DNA of 34,429 nt from a virus. A program made the translations under genes and the position numbers. The notes beneath the pieces are model-generated. The model was not told the origin of the DNA. It did not search any database and saw nothing but the letters and a program-made list of their open reading frames with translations. Position 1 is the first letter of the stretch; each line of letters opens with the position of its first letter. The stretch is taken from positions 1 through 34,429 of IMG/VR virus record IMGVR_UViG_3300044620_000396. One strand, given 5' to 3'. This document shows, in pieces, positions 6,234-14,274 of the stretch.

Positions 6234-6547
6234 CAACAAACGGGTGAAATTCCATCGACGGTCCATGAACACGCGCCATCGGATGTGGTGAAATAATAAA
6301 AACCGGGCATCACGTCGCGAACACATTCCGGTGTCCGGATTTTGATTGTCGTTGTTGCGTTTTCGTTGAACGTCATTGGCAACACAACCAGGTCATCCGC
6401 GTCGAAATCGACGGGAATTTCCGTGTATGTTCCATTTGCGCCCCAAATTTCGAAAATATATTCACCCGGACATGGCGCCTGAAAACCAAAATCAATGGTT
6501 TGATTTGGGGCGAAACATCCAATATGTTTTGAACATCCACAATTCAT
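6233..6547 (-). CDS. Putative virion-associated protein, Cys-rich N-terminus
   Basis: 104 residues from the ATG at 6547, starting MNCGCSKHIGCF. The N-terminal Cys cluster is followed by a beta-rich domain (FGFQAPCPGEYIFEIWGANG, TTTIKIRTPECVRDV) resembling an Ig- or jelly-roll-like fold. Several neighbouring virion proteins share this Cys-rich, beta-rich character. A minor structural or attachment role is likely from context. No family recognised. A promoter-like TATATTTG lies just upstream (6550-6560 region) but has no good -33 box. Confidence 0.7.
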   Translation of the reverse strand: MNCGCSKHIGCFAPNQTIDFGFQAPCPGEYIFEIWGANGTYTEIPVDFDADDLVVLPMTFNENATTTIKIRTPECVRDVMPGFYYFTTSDGACSWTVDGISPVC

Positions 6548-6571
6548 GGTTTCAATTTTTCTCAAATATAA

Positions 6572-7138
6572 TCAACACGGCGGACCGTCGCATGGATTCT
6601 CGCAATAATTTTCCAACGCCAAATCACGGTCGCCAACCAAATCGAAATCAAAGGCAACCAACGTCAAATTTTTGTCAAATGCGCGGCCTTTTTTGCCCGG
6701 TGATTCTGCAATCACAACCGAAACGGGGTCAATGGTCGATTCGAGCGGAATGATTGAAACGTTGGCAAATGTGGCGGTCGATGGCAAATTCGCGTTCATA
6801 ACTGCGGACCTCAAATGTTCTTCAAACATCCATGGTTCGGCGCCGCGCAAACACGCGACAACTCGCAATTGGTATCGGATTTGAAAAAACGATTGGAATG
6901 ATGCGAATTTTTTAGTTGTTGATGGCGATTGATATTCAATCCGGCCATCGTTCCGAAAACGAATGTAGAACCATGCGGAATCCTGGTCATGGATTCCGGC
7001 AAATTGATATTCGTTTGAATTCTTATCACGAACCAACACGCGGCCATCGTCATCAATTTTCGCCAAATACACCGATTTGGTCAATGATGGAATTTTTGCA
7101 TGGATGGCGTCGGCAATTGTGCAAATGAATTGTTCCAT
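6572..7138 (-). CDS. Putative neck/tail-terminator-type protein
   Basis: 188 residues beginning MEQFICTIADAIHAKIPSLT. The pattern is a helical N-terminus, a beta-rich centre (VYLAKIDDDGRVLVRD, WFYIRFRNDGRIEYQS), YQLRVVACLRG then a helix, and a beta C-terminus, ending in a Cys/Pro tail. This resembles the size and topology of siphophage tail-terminator or head-tail joining proteins. It directly follows the gp10-like neck candidate, which is the usual order (gp10-like, then terminator). No diagnostic motif, so the assignment comes from position and fold impression. Confidence 0.6.
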   Translation of the reverse strand: MEQFICTIADAIHAKIPSLTKSVYLAKIDDDGRVLVRDKNSNEYQFAGIHDQDSAWFYIRFRNDGRIEYQSPSTTKKFASFQSFFQIRYQLRVVACLRGAEPWMFEEHLRSAVMNANLPSTATFANVSIIPLESTIDPVSVVIAESPGKKGRAFDKNLTLVAFDFDLVGDRDLALENYCENPCDGPPC

Positions 7139-7141
7139 TCC

Positions 7142-7582
7142 TCAAAAATAACCCAACACGCGTTCGGAAATCAAATCGTTCAAATAATTTTCGACGTCGG
7201 TTCGTTCTTCAGCGCTCGGAATGAATATCGGTTTTTTGCGGCGTTGTTCCTGTCCTTTGGCTTTGACATAATCGGTCGCGTTTATAATGGCCAAAAAAAC
7301 TTCGTCGCCGGATTTGACAACCTGAATGGAATCGCGCAAAGAACCGGTGAATTCCAAATCAACCAATCCGGTTTGTCTGCCATTCTCGGAACGCTTTTGA
7401 ATCCATTGTTTGGATTTGTATTTGCCAATTTTCCCGCCATCCGCATCGCCGCCCTGGTTGAAAATGCGTTGTTTCATTTCCCCCTCCAAAAGTTTTCCGC
7501 CCAACAACAACAGGTTTGGAACGTCGCGTTCAACTTTGGCGACGGTGGTTTGAATTTTTTTGGCGAATTCCTGTGGCGTCAT
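7142..7582 (-). CDS. Putative HK97 gp10-like neck/tail completion protein
   Basis: 146 residues from the ATG at 7582, which overlaps the upstream stop as ATGA. An N-terminal helix (TPQEFAKKIQTTVAKVERDV) and a second helix (LLEGEMKQRIFNQGGDADGG) precede a basic segment around KSKQWIQKRSENGRQTGLVD. Then comes FTGSLRDSIQVVKSGDEVFLA and a C-terminal helical segment. Residues of the type GSLRDS followed by a beta hairpin are common in HK97-gp10-like and related virion-morphogenesis proteins, which sit at the head-tail interface. A likely neck protein, but the family call is tentative. Confidence 0.6.
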   Translation of the reverse strand: MTPQEFAKKIQTTVAKVERDVPNLLLLGGKLLEGEMKQRIFNQGGDADGGKIGKYKSKQWIQKRSENGRQTGLVDLEFTGSLRDSIQVVKSGDEVFLAIINATDYVKAKGQEQRRKKPIFIPSAEERTDVENYLNDLISERVLGYF

Positions 7583-7995
7583 TTGAACATTTTGTTGATT
7601 GTGAACATGGCTAAGATAAGAACAATAATCGACGGAATCAACCACAACCAACGTTTGGTTTCCTCGTTAACAACAATCGTCCGAACCGTTTCGGTGTGGT
7701 AATTTTCCACGCGGACGGTGTCGGACGGACATTTGGTGTCAACAAATATTGAATCGCCCGGCAACCATCGAATTTCGGTTTCAATCCTGGTTTCATGGTC
7801 GCGGATGAAAATTGTGTCATGGCCATCGAACGCGACGATGGTGTCCATTCTCGCGCCATTGATGTGAATCACGGTGTCTTTGACCATGGTTGTCGTCCAT
7901 TCCTTTTCAATGTAACATGGATATGGCGAAACGTGACGTTGGCATGATGTCGCCAACATGGCGATGGCAACCATCGCAAACAATAGTTTTTTCAT
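7579..7995 (-). CDS. Candidate unimolecular spanin (lipoprotein with C-terminal TM)
   Basis: 138 residues. The N-terminus is a lipoprotein signal: MKKLLFAMVAIAMLATSC, basic residues, a hydrophobic core, and a lipobox ending at C18. The central part (20-112) is a polar, beta-rich periplasmic-type region (e.g. DTVIHINGARMDTIVAFDGH). The C-terminus (about 114-134) is a hydrophobic helix starting WLWLIPSIIVLILA, then a short basic end. An outer-membrane lipid anchor plus an inner-membrane helix in one chain is the defining topology of u-spanins such as T1 gp11, which fuse the two membranes in the last lysis step. It overlaps the holin gene by 4 nt, and the amidase lies 1.8 kb upstream. Identification rests on topology and context. 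Confidence 0.72.
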   Translation of the reverse strand: MKKLLFAMVAIAMLATSCQRHVSPYPCYIEKEWTTTMVKDTVIHINGARMDTIVAFDGHDTIFIRDHETRIETEIRWLPGDSIFVDTKCPSDTVRVENYHTETVRTIVVNEETKRWLWLIPSIIVLILAMFTINKMFK

Positions 7996-8438
7996 TTTTT
8001 GGCCTCCAAAAATTCGTTTTTGTAATTGTCAATTTTGTCTGTTATCATGCGGGCGAATCCTTTTTTTATCCAACCCAACAACGCCAAATTTTTGACCAAC
8101 GACATCAAATTCACAACGACGATTGGAACAAATACGGCTTCATTCAGCCAAAAAAGAACGTCGGCGCCCTTGCTCAAATTGGTGGCAAACATCAACAACG
8201 CCGTATGTGACAACAGGGTCCAAAATATTCGAAGCGCAATCCGGGTGTCGAATCTGTTGTGTTTAAATGCCAAATATGTGGCCGACAAATGGTCGGCGGC
8301 AATCAATCCAACCAGGGTGAAATATGAAATTGACGGGTCAAAAATCCAATCCGAAACGAACGCGGAAACCGCGCCGGCGGTGACGCCGAAAAATAAAGTA
8401 GAAACTACCATTGGCGATTTCATTTTTGATTTGTACAT
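7992..8438 (-). CDS. Putative holin
   Basis: 148 residues with about four membrane segments (roughly 11-28, 37-57, 70-88 and 93-120). A conserved-looking middle, VGLIAADHLSATYLAFKH, lies between helices two and three. The C-terminal tail is charged (ARMITDKIDNYKNEFLEAKK). Size, helix number and the polar tail fit the holin group related to toxin-secretion/phage-lysis holins seen in Bacteroidota phages. It sits directly before the lipoprotein spanin candidate (ATGA overlap) and in the same operon as the amidase. An alternative ATG 15 nt downstream is possible. The function is inferred from topology and neighbours. Confidence 0.72.
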   Translation of the reverse strand: MYKSKMKSPMVVSTLFFGVTAGAVSAFVSDWIFDPSISYFTLVGLIAADHLSATYLAFKHNRFDTRIALRIFWTLLSHTALLMFATNLSKGADVLFWLNEAVFVPIVVVNLMSLVKNLALLGWIKKGFARMITDKIDNYKNEFLEAKK

Positions 8439-8494
8439 GTTCCGGGTGGCGGTTCATGTACGGGGCCAATGGTTCGAATGTTACATGATAAACC

Positions 8495-8584
8495 TCACAA
8501 CTTTGGACGCGGACGCGCGGTTGTTGGTCTGCTTACCGGACGCGACGTTGATGGACGCGATGGTTTGGAACAATTGCATTTCAT
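8495..8584 (-). CDS. Possible Arg/Pro-rich micro-protein
   Basis: The 8439-8585 gap holds two overlapping short frames. The first starts one base after the RHH gene stop (ATG 8584) and encodes 29 residues opening MKCNCSKPSRP, with Arg-Pro repeats. The second (ATG 8579 to TAA 8481, 32 residues, MQLFQTIASINVASGKQ) uses another frame. The Cys-rich opening resembles that of the 104-residue protein at 6547, and the tight spacing suggests translation, so the first is preferred. Neither has a recognised family. The remainder (8439-8494) shows nothing clear. Confidence 0.35.
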   Translation of the reverse strand: MKCNCSKPSRPSTSRPVSRPTTARPRPKL

Positions 8585-8585
8585 G

Positions 8586-8858
8586 TCAATAGGGTTTTTT
8601 GTTCAACAATTCTTCAGCGTTGGAACCATCAAAACCGGTGTACCATTCAACCGCCGCCATCACAAGTTCGGAAACGGTGATGTTGTATTTGGCGGCGTAT
8701 GCGGTCAAAAACTTTTTTGTTTCATCTGTTACGCGCGCGGCCAAAAGTTTGTCACACGGATGGTCAACCTTAACAAAACCGCGAACGCCTTTGACGCTCC
8801 GGTTCTGTTTGGCTCGGTTCAATTTGGACGATTTGACGCCTGCGGTGATTGTTTTCAT
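8586..8858 (-). CDS. Putative ribbon-helix-helix DNA-binding protein
   Basis: 90 residues. A basic N-terminus (residues 1-30: many Lys/Arg, KSSKLNRAKQNRS) is followed by a segment at about 40-72 that reads as beta-strand, helix, helix: ARVTDETKKFLTAYAAKYN, then ITVSELVMAAVEWY. This is the usual pattern of MetJ/Arc-type ribbon-helix-helix proteins and plasmid or phage CopG-like regulators. It lies alone among virion and lysis genes, so it could control the late operon or bind packaged DNA. The fold call is by pattern; the target is unknown. Confidence 0.65.
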   Translation of the reverse strand: MKTITAGVKSSKLNRAKQNRSVKGVRGFVKVDHPCDKLLAARVTDETKKFLTAYAAKYNITVSELVMAAVEWYTGFDGSNAEELLNKKPY

Positions 8859-8867
8859 GGTTTCTTT

Positions 8868-9809
8868 TTATGGCATTCCGTAAACATAGCGCGATTGATT
8901 GCAAATGACGCAAATGTCATCCATCCGGTTGAATAACTCCGGCAATTGTTGAATGGCTGTTTTCATTTGCGCGTCATATTGGGCCGACCAATTTTCCAAA
9001 CAAAAATTCCATGTGTCGCTATCCAACAGGGTCACGGAATTCAAACGGTCGGTCGTCAACGCTTCTTTGGCGATTTCCATTCCGGCCCGATACAATATCG
9101 GAAAACGTAATTTTTGGGCAATGACGCAACCGATTTCGTCCATGCTACATTCTGCGGCGGCGCCAACCTGCAATCCAAATGACGTTCCGGTTGTTGTCGT
9201 TCCGGACCATCCGTTGGCAATCAAAAATTCGGATTTTTTGGTGGAACATTTGCAACCTCCCTTGACTTTGGTTTTGTTGGTGTTGATGGCGGTGTTGTCA
9301 GTCAACACAAATATTTCGTCCGTTTCGGATAAATAATTGGGGAAAATTTCCGCGTCACCGTTGGCGTCTGTTGTAAATGGAAACGACGTTGTTTTGATGC
9401 CATCCAAAATGTCAACGGTTCCGGAAAACGCGGTTTCCTGAATCTTTATTTTTACCGATTGAACGCGGATTCGCAACATCCGCGAATCACGGGTGTTAAT
9501 GCGGACGCCTCGGTCCAATGGCGCCGGGGCGTTCCATGCGTTGTCCCATTCGCCAACCTTCAGTTCATCAACCAATGAATTCATTCGGAAATATGGCATG
9601 GCAAACCGGGCCATTTCGTCCAAAATTATTTGTGTGGCGAAATTGATTTTCGATTCGAGCAATTGAACGCCGGATGAAAAACCCGAATCCGCCATGTCTG
9701 CGGCCCGTCGGATGTTGATTCCCTCCAAATCGTCAATGTACAATCCGGATTTCGGGGTCGTCTGCGAAACGCATCGAACGCCAATGAAATTGTCAAAACA
9801 TGTCGCCAT
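8868..9809 (-). CDS. Putative virion structural protein
   Basis: 313 residues from the ATG at 9809, starting MATCFDNFIGVRCVSQ, with a 17-nt overlap of the amidase gene. A longer in-frame start was rejected because it would read deep into the amidase. The N-terminal half is mixed alpha/beta, then a beta-rich region (VQSVKIKIQETAFSGTVDIL) resembling an Ig- or lectin-like insert. A Cys cluster (KGGCKCSTKK) follows, and the C-terminus is helical (IQQLPELFNRMDDIC). The MA-Thr/Leu-Cys opening is shared with the protein starting at 12202. A virion protein is likely from context; no exact role is assigned. Confidence 0.65.
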   Translation of the reverse strand: MATCFDNFIGVRCVSQTTPKSGLYIDDLEGINIRRAADMADSGFSSGVQLLESKINFATQIILDEMARFAMPYFRMNSLVDELKVGEWDNAWNAPAPLDRGVRINTRDSRMLRIRVQSVKIKIQETAFSGTVDILDGIKTTSFPFTTDANGDAEIFPNYLSETDEIFVLTDNTAINTNKTKVKGGCKCSTKKSEFLIANGWSGTTTTGTSFGLQVGAAAECSMDEIGCVIAQKLRFPILYRAGMEIAKEALTTDRLNSVTLLDSDTWNFCLENWSAQYDAQMKTAIQQLPELFNRMDDICVICNQSRYVYGMP

Positions 9810-10302
9810 AGCCAAAAGGGTCTTTTTTAAAAATGTTTTTTTCTGGTATCCACAAAGATTCCAAATATTTTGGAACCCAAAACGATGGACACGCTTTGTT
9901 GTCGAATTGATTGTGTCCGGCAATCAACACGTCGGGTTGATATCGGATGACTTCGTCAATAATGGACGCCAATGTTTGTGATTGTGCATCGTTCAACGTG
10001 TTTTTGACACGTGAACCATCCTTGGACAATCCGCCAACAATAACGACGTGACGCGAAATTGAATTGATGCCTTTGACGCCATTGGTGATTTCCCGGTCAT
10101 CAATCCATTTGTCGCCATTATGTTTGACAAACGTTCGACGCGTTCCATCCAACAAAATCATGTCGGAATATCCAACCCGTGACCATCCGCGCCCCTGCGG
10201 CGGCGGTGACGTATGCCAACGGACGATGTCATCCGGGGTCACGTTTTGTCCTTCTCTGGTCGCGGTGCAATGAATTATCAAATATTTGAATGGTTGTTTC
10301 AT
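9793..10302 (-). CDS. Endolysin: N-acetylmuramoyl-L-alanine amidase, T7-lysozyme type
   Basis: 169 residues, the length of a single Amidase_2 domain. It carries the complete T7-lysozyme active-site set at matching spacing: H11 (YLIIHCTAT), Y45 (VGYSDMILLDG), H130, K136 and C138 (AGHNQFDNKACPSF). H11, H130 and C138 would bind zinc; Y45 and K136 correspond to the catalytic Tyr46 and Lys128. It cuts the amide bond between MurNAc and L-Ala in peptidoglycan. There is no signal peptide, so it needs the holin encoded 1.4 kb downstream to reach the cell wall. ATGA overlap with the following 142-residue gene's stop. The enzyme class is firm. Confidence 0.95.
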   Translation of the reverse strand: MKQPFKYLIIHCTATREGQNVTPDDIVRWHTSPPPQGRGWSRVGYSDMILLDGTRRTFVKHNGDKWIDDREITNGVKGINSISRHVVIVGGLSKDGSRVKNTLNDAQSQTLASIIDEVIRYQPDVLIAGHNQFDNKACPSFWVPKYLESLWIPEKNIFKKDPFGYGDMF

Positions 10303-10727
10303 TGCTCCGGTTCTGGTTGTATTGGTTCAACCGGTTCAACGTCGTCAACATCTTTGGTTTTTTTGTTGGTTTTTATGCCAAAGAAAAAAACCGAAAATTT
10401 TGAATTCTCAATCACGTCAACGGTCAAACCCTCGTTTTCGGCCTTTGTGTATTCGATGGCCTCCCGGATTTGACGGTCATTTTTACGGCGAAACATTCCG
10501 GATGTGATGGTAAAAATCACGCCTTTGTTTTCGTTCACCTGTTTAATCCATGATGGTTTGGAAAACGCGCATTTGGCGACGGATTCCATTCGTTTCATCC
10601 GGTCAATGTGTTTTTCGTCTGCGGCGACGATGAAAACATCATGTGGCGGAATGGCTTTGTATAATGTGACAACGGCGGAATGTAGAATATCCGCCGAATG
10701 TTCGATTTTTTCGCGGTGGTATATCAT
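10299..10727 (-). CDS. Hypothetical protein before endolysin
   Basis: 142 residues from the ATG at 10727, 2 nt after the upstream stop; the longer open frame reads into the upstream gene and was rejected. Alpha/beta pattern: helix (KIEHSADILHSAVVTLYKAI), strand (DVFIVAADEKH), helix, strands (GVIFTITSGMF) and a terminal strand (KFSVFFFGIK). The tail is acidic and Pro-rich (DVDDVEPVEPIQPEPEQ). It looks like a small soluble domain with a flexible C-terminal tail. No family or catalytic motif seen. Coupled to the endolysin gene by a 4-nt overlap. Confidence 0.75.
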   Translation of the reverse strand: MIYHREKIEHSADILHSAVVTLYKAIPPHDVFIVAADEKHIDRMKRMESVAKCAFSKPSWIKQVNENKGVIFTITSGMFRRKNDRQIREAIEYTKAENEGLTVDVIENSKFSVFFFGIKTNKKTKDVDDVEPVEPIQPEPEQ

Positions 10728-10729
10728 TT

Positions 10730-11575
10730 TTATCGAAAGTTTGTTCCACGCCCGGCGCCCCCTTTTGGACGCGTTACACGTGAAATTTGGTTGATGGAAT
10801 TTTTGGTGGCTTGGGCGAACCCTGGTTGGCCGTTTGCCAATCTGCAATCCGACGTCGGACAATCAACAACGCTTCGTTTTGGCGAAACCGGGTTTCCGCC
10901 TCCGGACGGTGGTTCGGGCGGCGTTATGGCGTTTCCTGTGACGGGAAAATCAAAAGTTTGACAATCGGTCGTTACTGTGATGGTGCAATCAATTGGACCA
11001 ACTGCGGATGGACTCCAATCTAATTTGAAACCGGTTTGTTTTTCACCCGGACAAATGGTGTTTGAAACGTCCGGAGTGATAACAAATTCCGGACATGTTG
11101 TTGAAATATTGTATCCATAACAACATCCGATTGTTGGGTTTTCAATTTGAAATTCCAATGTTTTGGTTTGACCAACATTGACGTTCCCAAATCCAAATGA
11201 CGTTGGACTGACAGACGTTGACAAATCAATTGCCAAAAAATCAAAGTTGAAATCGGTTTGATTGACAAATTCATCAATAAACGTCAATTTCAATGTGTCA
11301 TCGTTTTCGGCTCCGGACGCGCAAATTTCCATTTGAATTTCAAATGTGTCATTTGCGGCCAACACCAACGGCAAAGTCTGTAAAACGGCGCCAATGTAAA
11401 TTTTTGGCGGTGATGACAACACAAAGAATTCATTCACAAATCCTCCCGTCAATGAATCCAAAACAACGGCCTCTGTTGTTGTGACGGTGCAATTGAATTC
11501 ACAACAGCAATCGCCATACATCAAATTCGTTCCGCTACCTTGTGGAATCAAACAATTGTCAAAAACAAACGCCAT
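10730..11575 (-). CDS. Virion protein with Ig-like (ASH/HYDIN-type) domain
   Basis: 281 residues. The first about 217 residues are clearly related to the N-terminal 220 residues of the 1056-residue protein at 19057-22227. The shared features are a Cys-rich opening, a beta domain ending in ANDTFEIQMEIC versus DGGTFTMEFQVC, then an ASH/HYDIN-like domain. In that domain F-G-F-G-N-V-N-V-G-Q-T and W-S-P-S-A-V-G are followed by DC and F-P-V-T-G-N. The C-terminus (218-281) is Pro/Gly-rich then basic and looks unstructured. Such Ig-like domains decorate virions and bind sugars or host surfaces. The start at 11575 follows the terminator at 11599-11637. Confidence 0.75.
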   Translation of the reverse strand: MAFVFDNCLIPQGSGTNLMYGDCCCEFNCTVTTTEAVVLDSLTGGFVNEFFVLSSPPKIYIGAVLQTLPLVLAANDTFEIQMEICASGAENDDTLKLTFIDEFVNQTDFNFDFLAIDLSTSVSPTSFGFGNVNVGQTKTLEFQIENPTIGCCYGYNISTTCPEFVITPDVSNTICPGEKQTGFKLDWSPSAVGPIDCTITVTTDCQTFDFPVTGNAITPPEPPSGGGNPVSPKRSVVDCPTSDCRLANGQPGFAQATKNSINQISRVTRPKGGAGRGTNFR

Positions 11576-11598
11576 GGTTTTTCATTTTTTTCAAAGTT

Positions 11599-11637
11599 AA
11601 AAAAAAAACCCAACCAACGAACGTTGGTCGGGCTTTT
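11599..11637 (-). terminator. Strong intrinsic terminator, possibly bidirectional
   Basis: Minus strand: CCCGACCAACG, short loop, CGTTGGTTGGG (one wobble position), then ten T. On the plus strand the hairpin is followed by five T. It sits between the tail-tube candidate (ends 11660) and the Ig-domain gene (starts 11575), and would reduce readthrough after the highly expressed capsid and tube genes. Confidence 0.85.
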
Positions 11638-11659
11638 TATGACTCAACATTGGACCGAA

Positions 11660-12202
11660 TTAGATTCCATCCAAATTCACGGCCACGCCACATGGCATGG
11701 TCACGGCGTTCCAACTCACGGTTCCATCAAAGTAGATTGAACCGGTGTTGTTGTCCTCGATAACCTGGTCAACCTCCATCGTGAACGATGTGATTGGTCC
11801 ATAAAAGTATCCGTCACATGTGTAGTATCCGAATTGATACAACGGGGCGTTCAATTGGATTTGATTATAAAATGTGATGTCGGTGCAATCGTCCGGGTCG
11901 CCGTTATAATCTTGAAACGTCACGGATTTTTCGCCGCCAACGATTGATTCAGGACTGCAAGATGAAACGCGTTTTTTGGTGAACGTTCCTTTTGCCTTTT
12001 GGCCCAAAATCAAACCAGTCAAAACAACGTCGCCGGATGCAATCGCGGCAATCCATTCGTCGCGGTCGCCAACATCGTCAAACGTGTAATCGCATTTGAT
12101 AAACGCCAATTTAGAAATTCCGCCGTTTCGGGTTGCCACGCCGCAACCCAATGATGGCGCGGGCGGTAATGCCGGCGCGCATGCTGATGTACATAATGCC
12201 AT
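11660..12202 (-). CDS. Putative major tail (tube) protein
   Basis: 180 residues starting MALCTSACAPALPPAPSLGC. After the Cys/Pro-rich opening comes ATRNGGISKLAFIKCDYTF, then a beta-rich body (SVTFQDYNGDPDDCTDITFY, GPITSFTMEVDQVIEDNNTG) ending in a strand-rich domain. Size, beta content and position directly after the major capsid gene, followed by a strong terminator, suit an abundant tail-tube subunit. The GGISKL region resembles openings of tube-like proteins I associate with Bacteroidota phages. A head-decoration protein is the main alternative. Confidence 0.6.
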   Translation of the reverse strand: MALCTSACAPALPPAPSLGCGVATRNGGISKLAFIKCDYTFDDVGDRDEWIAAIASGDVVLTGLILGQKAKGTFTKKRVSSCSPESIVGGEKSVTFQDYNGDPDDCTDITFYNQIQLNAPLYQFGYYTCDGYFYGPITSFTMEVDQVIEDNNTGSIYFDGTVSWNAVTMPCGVAVNLDGI

Positions 12203-12233
12203 TTTTTTACTTTTTTAAATTAGTGTTTTTGAA

Positions 12234-13259
12234 TTAGTCGCAACCAACAATTGTTGAACAATCCGCAAAATGGAATGTGTAGTTCACGCCGTTGTTCAAA
12301 TCGTCAACGCCAAACGCGTTCGCCGGAATAAAGAACAAGCCCCAATTCAATTGGAGTTTGATTGACCATTGGTCGGCGCAATCGTCATAGTGAACCTTCA
12401 AATCGTATGTCAACCCGGTGAATGGGTCCGTGATGGTGCCATGTTCGAACACGTCGTTTCGCTTGGCATAATCGCCAACGTATTTGTTCCATGTCAACAG
12501 TTGAACCGCGCCCGGTGCCAATACGATGAATTCGTTCGCTCCGATAACTGTGTCAACAAAACGGTCGTTATAATAACGATAATCCGTCCAACGCGAAAGG
12601 TCCATTCCGGTTGATGAATTGCAACATGCAATCTGTTGCGTTTTCGCGTACAAATCAAAGTTTCCGCCGCCAATAATCATTGGCGCTCCGGATGCTCCGG
12701 TCAAATCGTATTCGTGACGGATTTGGGCCGCCGCAATTCCGCGCGGTGCGTTTGATGTCGCCTCAAACAATTGGATGTCCTTTTGGGTTGTTCCATCGCT
12801 GAATTTTCCAAAGTTAGTTGATTGTTCTGCCAACAATTGGTTGTTCAACGCCGTGTTCATCGCGTTCATTTGCGCCATGATAACGTTGGAAACATAAACC
12901 GCGTCCGCCTCACAAAGTTTTCGCATCTGGTCCTCGGAAAACAACATTCCTTTGGTTTCGATACATTCGGTGATTGAAACGATTGTTTCAAGTGGTGAAA
13001 TTTCCTGGTCGGTGTCACATGATGCGGTGCATGTTAGATTAACCGAATCCGCGTTTCCACGCTGAATGTAATTCACCTGAACCGAACGATTTTTTCCGTT
13101 TGTTGGAATTGGAATCGCTTCAAAACCCATGCGGTTTTCTTCAGACATCAACGCGTCCAAATATCCGACGCGGTCACGCTTCAAAGCGGGTGCGTTCATC
13201 CCGGCAACCGCGTTCAAATCGGTTTGCAATTTTTGACAAAGTCCTTGAGTAAATGCCAT
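12234..13259 (-). CDS. Major capsid protein
   Basis: 341 residues from the ATG at 13259, starting MAFTQGLCQKLQTDLNAVAG. A longer in-frame ATG would run through a terminator hairpin and was rejected. Reasons for the call: it directly follows the scaffold gene, has an HK97-like length, and has a capsid-like composition. It contains NPY/NDR-type helical segments, an internal region LSEDQ-like (GMLFSEDQMRKLCEADAVYV), and GANEFIVLAPGAVQLLTWNKY near the end. Several cysteines (CTASCDTD, QQIACCNSS, ADCSTIVGCD) are unusual for a capsid shell and could form cross-links. It is preceded by its own terminator and a long A/T leader, as expected for very high expression. Confidence 0.82.
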   Translation of the reverse strand: MAFTQGLCQKLQTDLNAVAGMNAPALKRDRVGYLDALMSEENRMGFEAIPIPTNGKNRSVQVNYIQRGNADSVNLTCTASCDTDQEISPLETIVSITECIETKGMLFSEDQMRKLCEADAVYVSNVIMAQMNAMNTALNNQLLAEQSTNFGKFSDGTTQKDIQLFEATSNAPRGIAAAQIRHEYDLTGASGAPMIIGGGNFDLYAKTQQIACCNSSTGMDLSRWTDYRYYNDRFVDTVIGANEFIVLAPGAVQLLTWNKYVGDYAKRNDVFEHGTITDPFTGLTYDLKVHYDDCADQWSIKLQLNWGLFFIPANAFGVDDLNNGVNYTFHFADCSTIVGCD

Positions 13260-13307
13260 TTTTTTAAATTTTTTAAATTGATTTTTTGATGTGATTTTTT
13301 GGGCAAC

Positions 13308-13362
13308 AAAAAACCCAAACGCAAAAATGGTCGCCGTGTTGGCGGTCATTTCCGAATTTGGG
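13308..13362 (-). terminator. Putative terminator between scaffold and capsid genes
   Basis: Minus strand: CCCAAA ... TTTGGG outer stem enclosing CGCC-AACAC-GGCG, followed by six T. It occupies much of the 172-nt gap 13260-13431. A partial terminator here could set the ratio of scaffold to capsid messages, provided a promoter for the capsid gene follows; none with a clear TAnnTTTG was found. Confidence 0.6.
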
Positions 13363-13431
13363 TCGGTTCCCCGGTTGGCGTTTATGGTTCGCCATCAACC
13401 CGGTGATTCGTTTACGGCCCGACGGCCCGGT

Positions 13432-14268
13432 TTATTTGGATTCGTTTCCGAATACCTTCATTGTCTGCAATGATGCGGCGTTCGCTTGGGCCTTTGCCAT
13501 TCCTGCCAATTGATATTTGGCCGGTTCGGCTCCATTTGGAACCGGTGATGGCGTTGGCGCTCCATTGCCTGGTTTTGGTGGCGTTTGGCCTCCGTTGGAT
13601 TGTTTAATCACGCCCAACGTCGACAAATGGCCGTCCAATATTTCGTCAAAGGTAACTATTTTCGTTCCATCGTTGTTCAACGGGTTCAAATTATTTTTGG
13701 TCTTGACAACCAATTCGCCGTTGTCATCAACGTCGACATTGAAATTGGATTCCAAATAACTTTGAACAGCGGGTTTCACAACCTCCGGCGAAACAATCAA
13801 CGAACGTTTGGCGATGGCGGATTGGATGAACGATTCGCGTTTGAATGATTTGATGGCCTGTTTGGCCTCGTTTTCCTTTGCCGGAATGATTTCATCAACC
13901 AGACGTTTGTTCTCGTTGGTCAACTCAATCAATCTCGTTTGCAATTCTTCAGCGCCGGCGCCCGCTGTTTTGGTCATCTTATCAAATGCGATTCCAATGA
14001 TGTCGTCGAATTTTTTATCCTTGACATCTTCAGCGGATAAACCAAACGTTTTTTTGATTTTTTGTTCAATCTTGGAAAGTTCGGTTCCTTTTACTTCGCC
14101 TCGGATGGAACCGATGAAATCCGGATTGTTTTTCAAAACGTCGCGTTGGATGTTTTGGAATTCTGCGGCGATGTCATCGACGTTCAATTCCTGGTCATCG
14201 CCGTTCAACTTTGTAATGGCCTCGGATGGAACGCCAATTTTCTTCAAAAATTTTTCAATGTTGGTCAT
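13432..14268 (-). CDS. Scaffolding protein
   Basis: 278 residues, highly charged. An N-terminal helical region with an acidic stretch precedes a long predicted coiled coil (about residues 100-150: ELQTRLIELTNENKRLVDEI, then KENEAKQAIKSFKRE). The centre contains AKRSLIVSPEVVKPAVQSYLESN, a segment type I associate with phage scaffold proteins. A Pro/Gly/Asn-rich linker (about 225-245) and a helical C-terminus (AKAQANAASLQTMKVFG) follow, the usual capsid-binding end. It sits immediately before the major capsid gene. It guides shell assembly and then leaves the prohead. Confidence 0.85.
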   Translation of the reverse strand: MTNIEKFLKKIGVPSEAITKLNGDDQELNVDDIAAEFQNIQRDVLKNNPDFIGSIRGEVKGTELSKIEQKIKKTFGLSAEDVKDKKFDDIIGIAFDKMTKTAGAGAEELQTRLIELTNENKRLVDEIIPAKENEAKQAIKSFKRESFIQSAIAKRSLIVSPEVVKPAVQSYLESNFNVDVDDNGELVVKTKNNLNPLNNDGTKIVTFDEILDGHLSTLGVIKQSNGGQTPPKPGNGAPTPSPVPNGAEPAKYQLAGMAKAQANAASLQTMKVFGNESK

Positions 14269-14274
14269 GGTCTG

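Noticed and set aside
7100-7702. 200-codon plus-strand frame with long hydrophobic stretches
   Set aside because: Antisense of the gp10-like and spanin genes. The Phe/Gly-rich sequence is what reverse-reading of this genome's frequent CCAAAT/ATTGG words gives.
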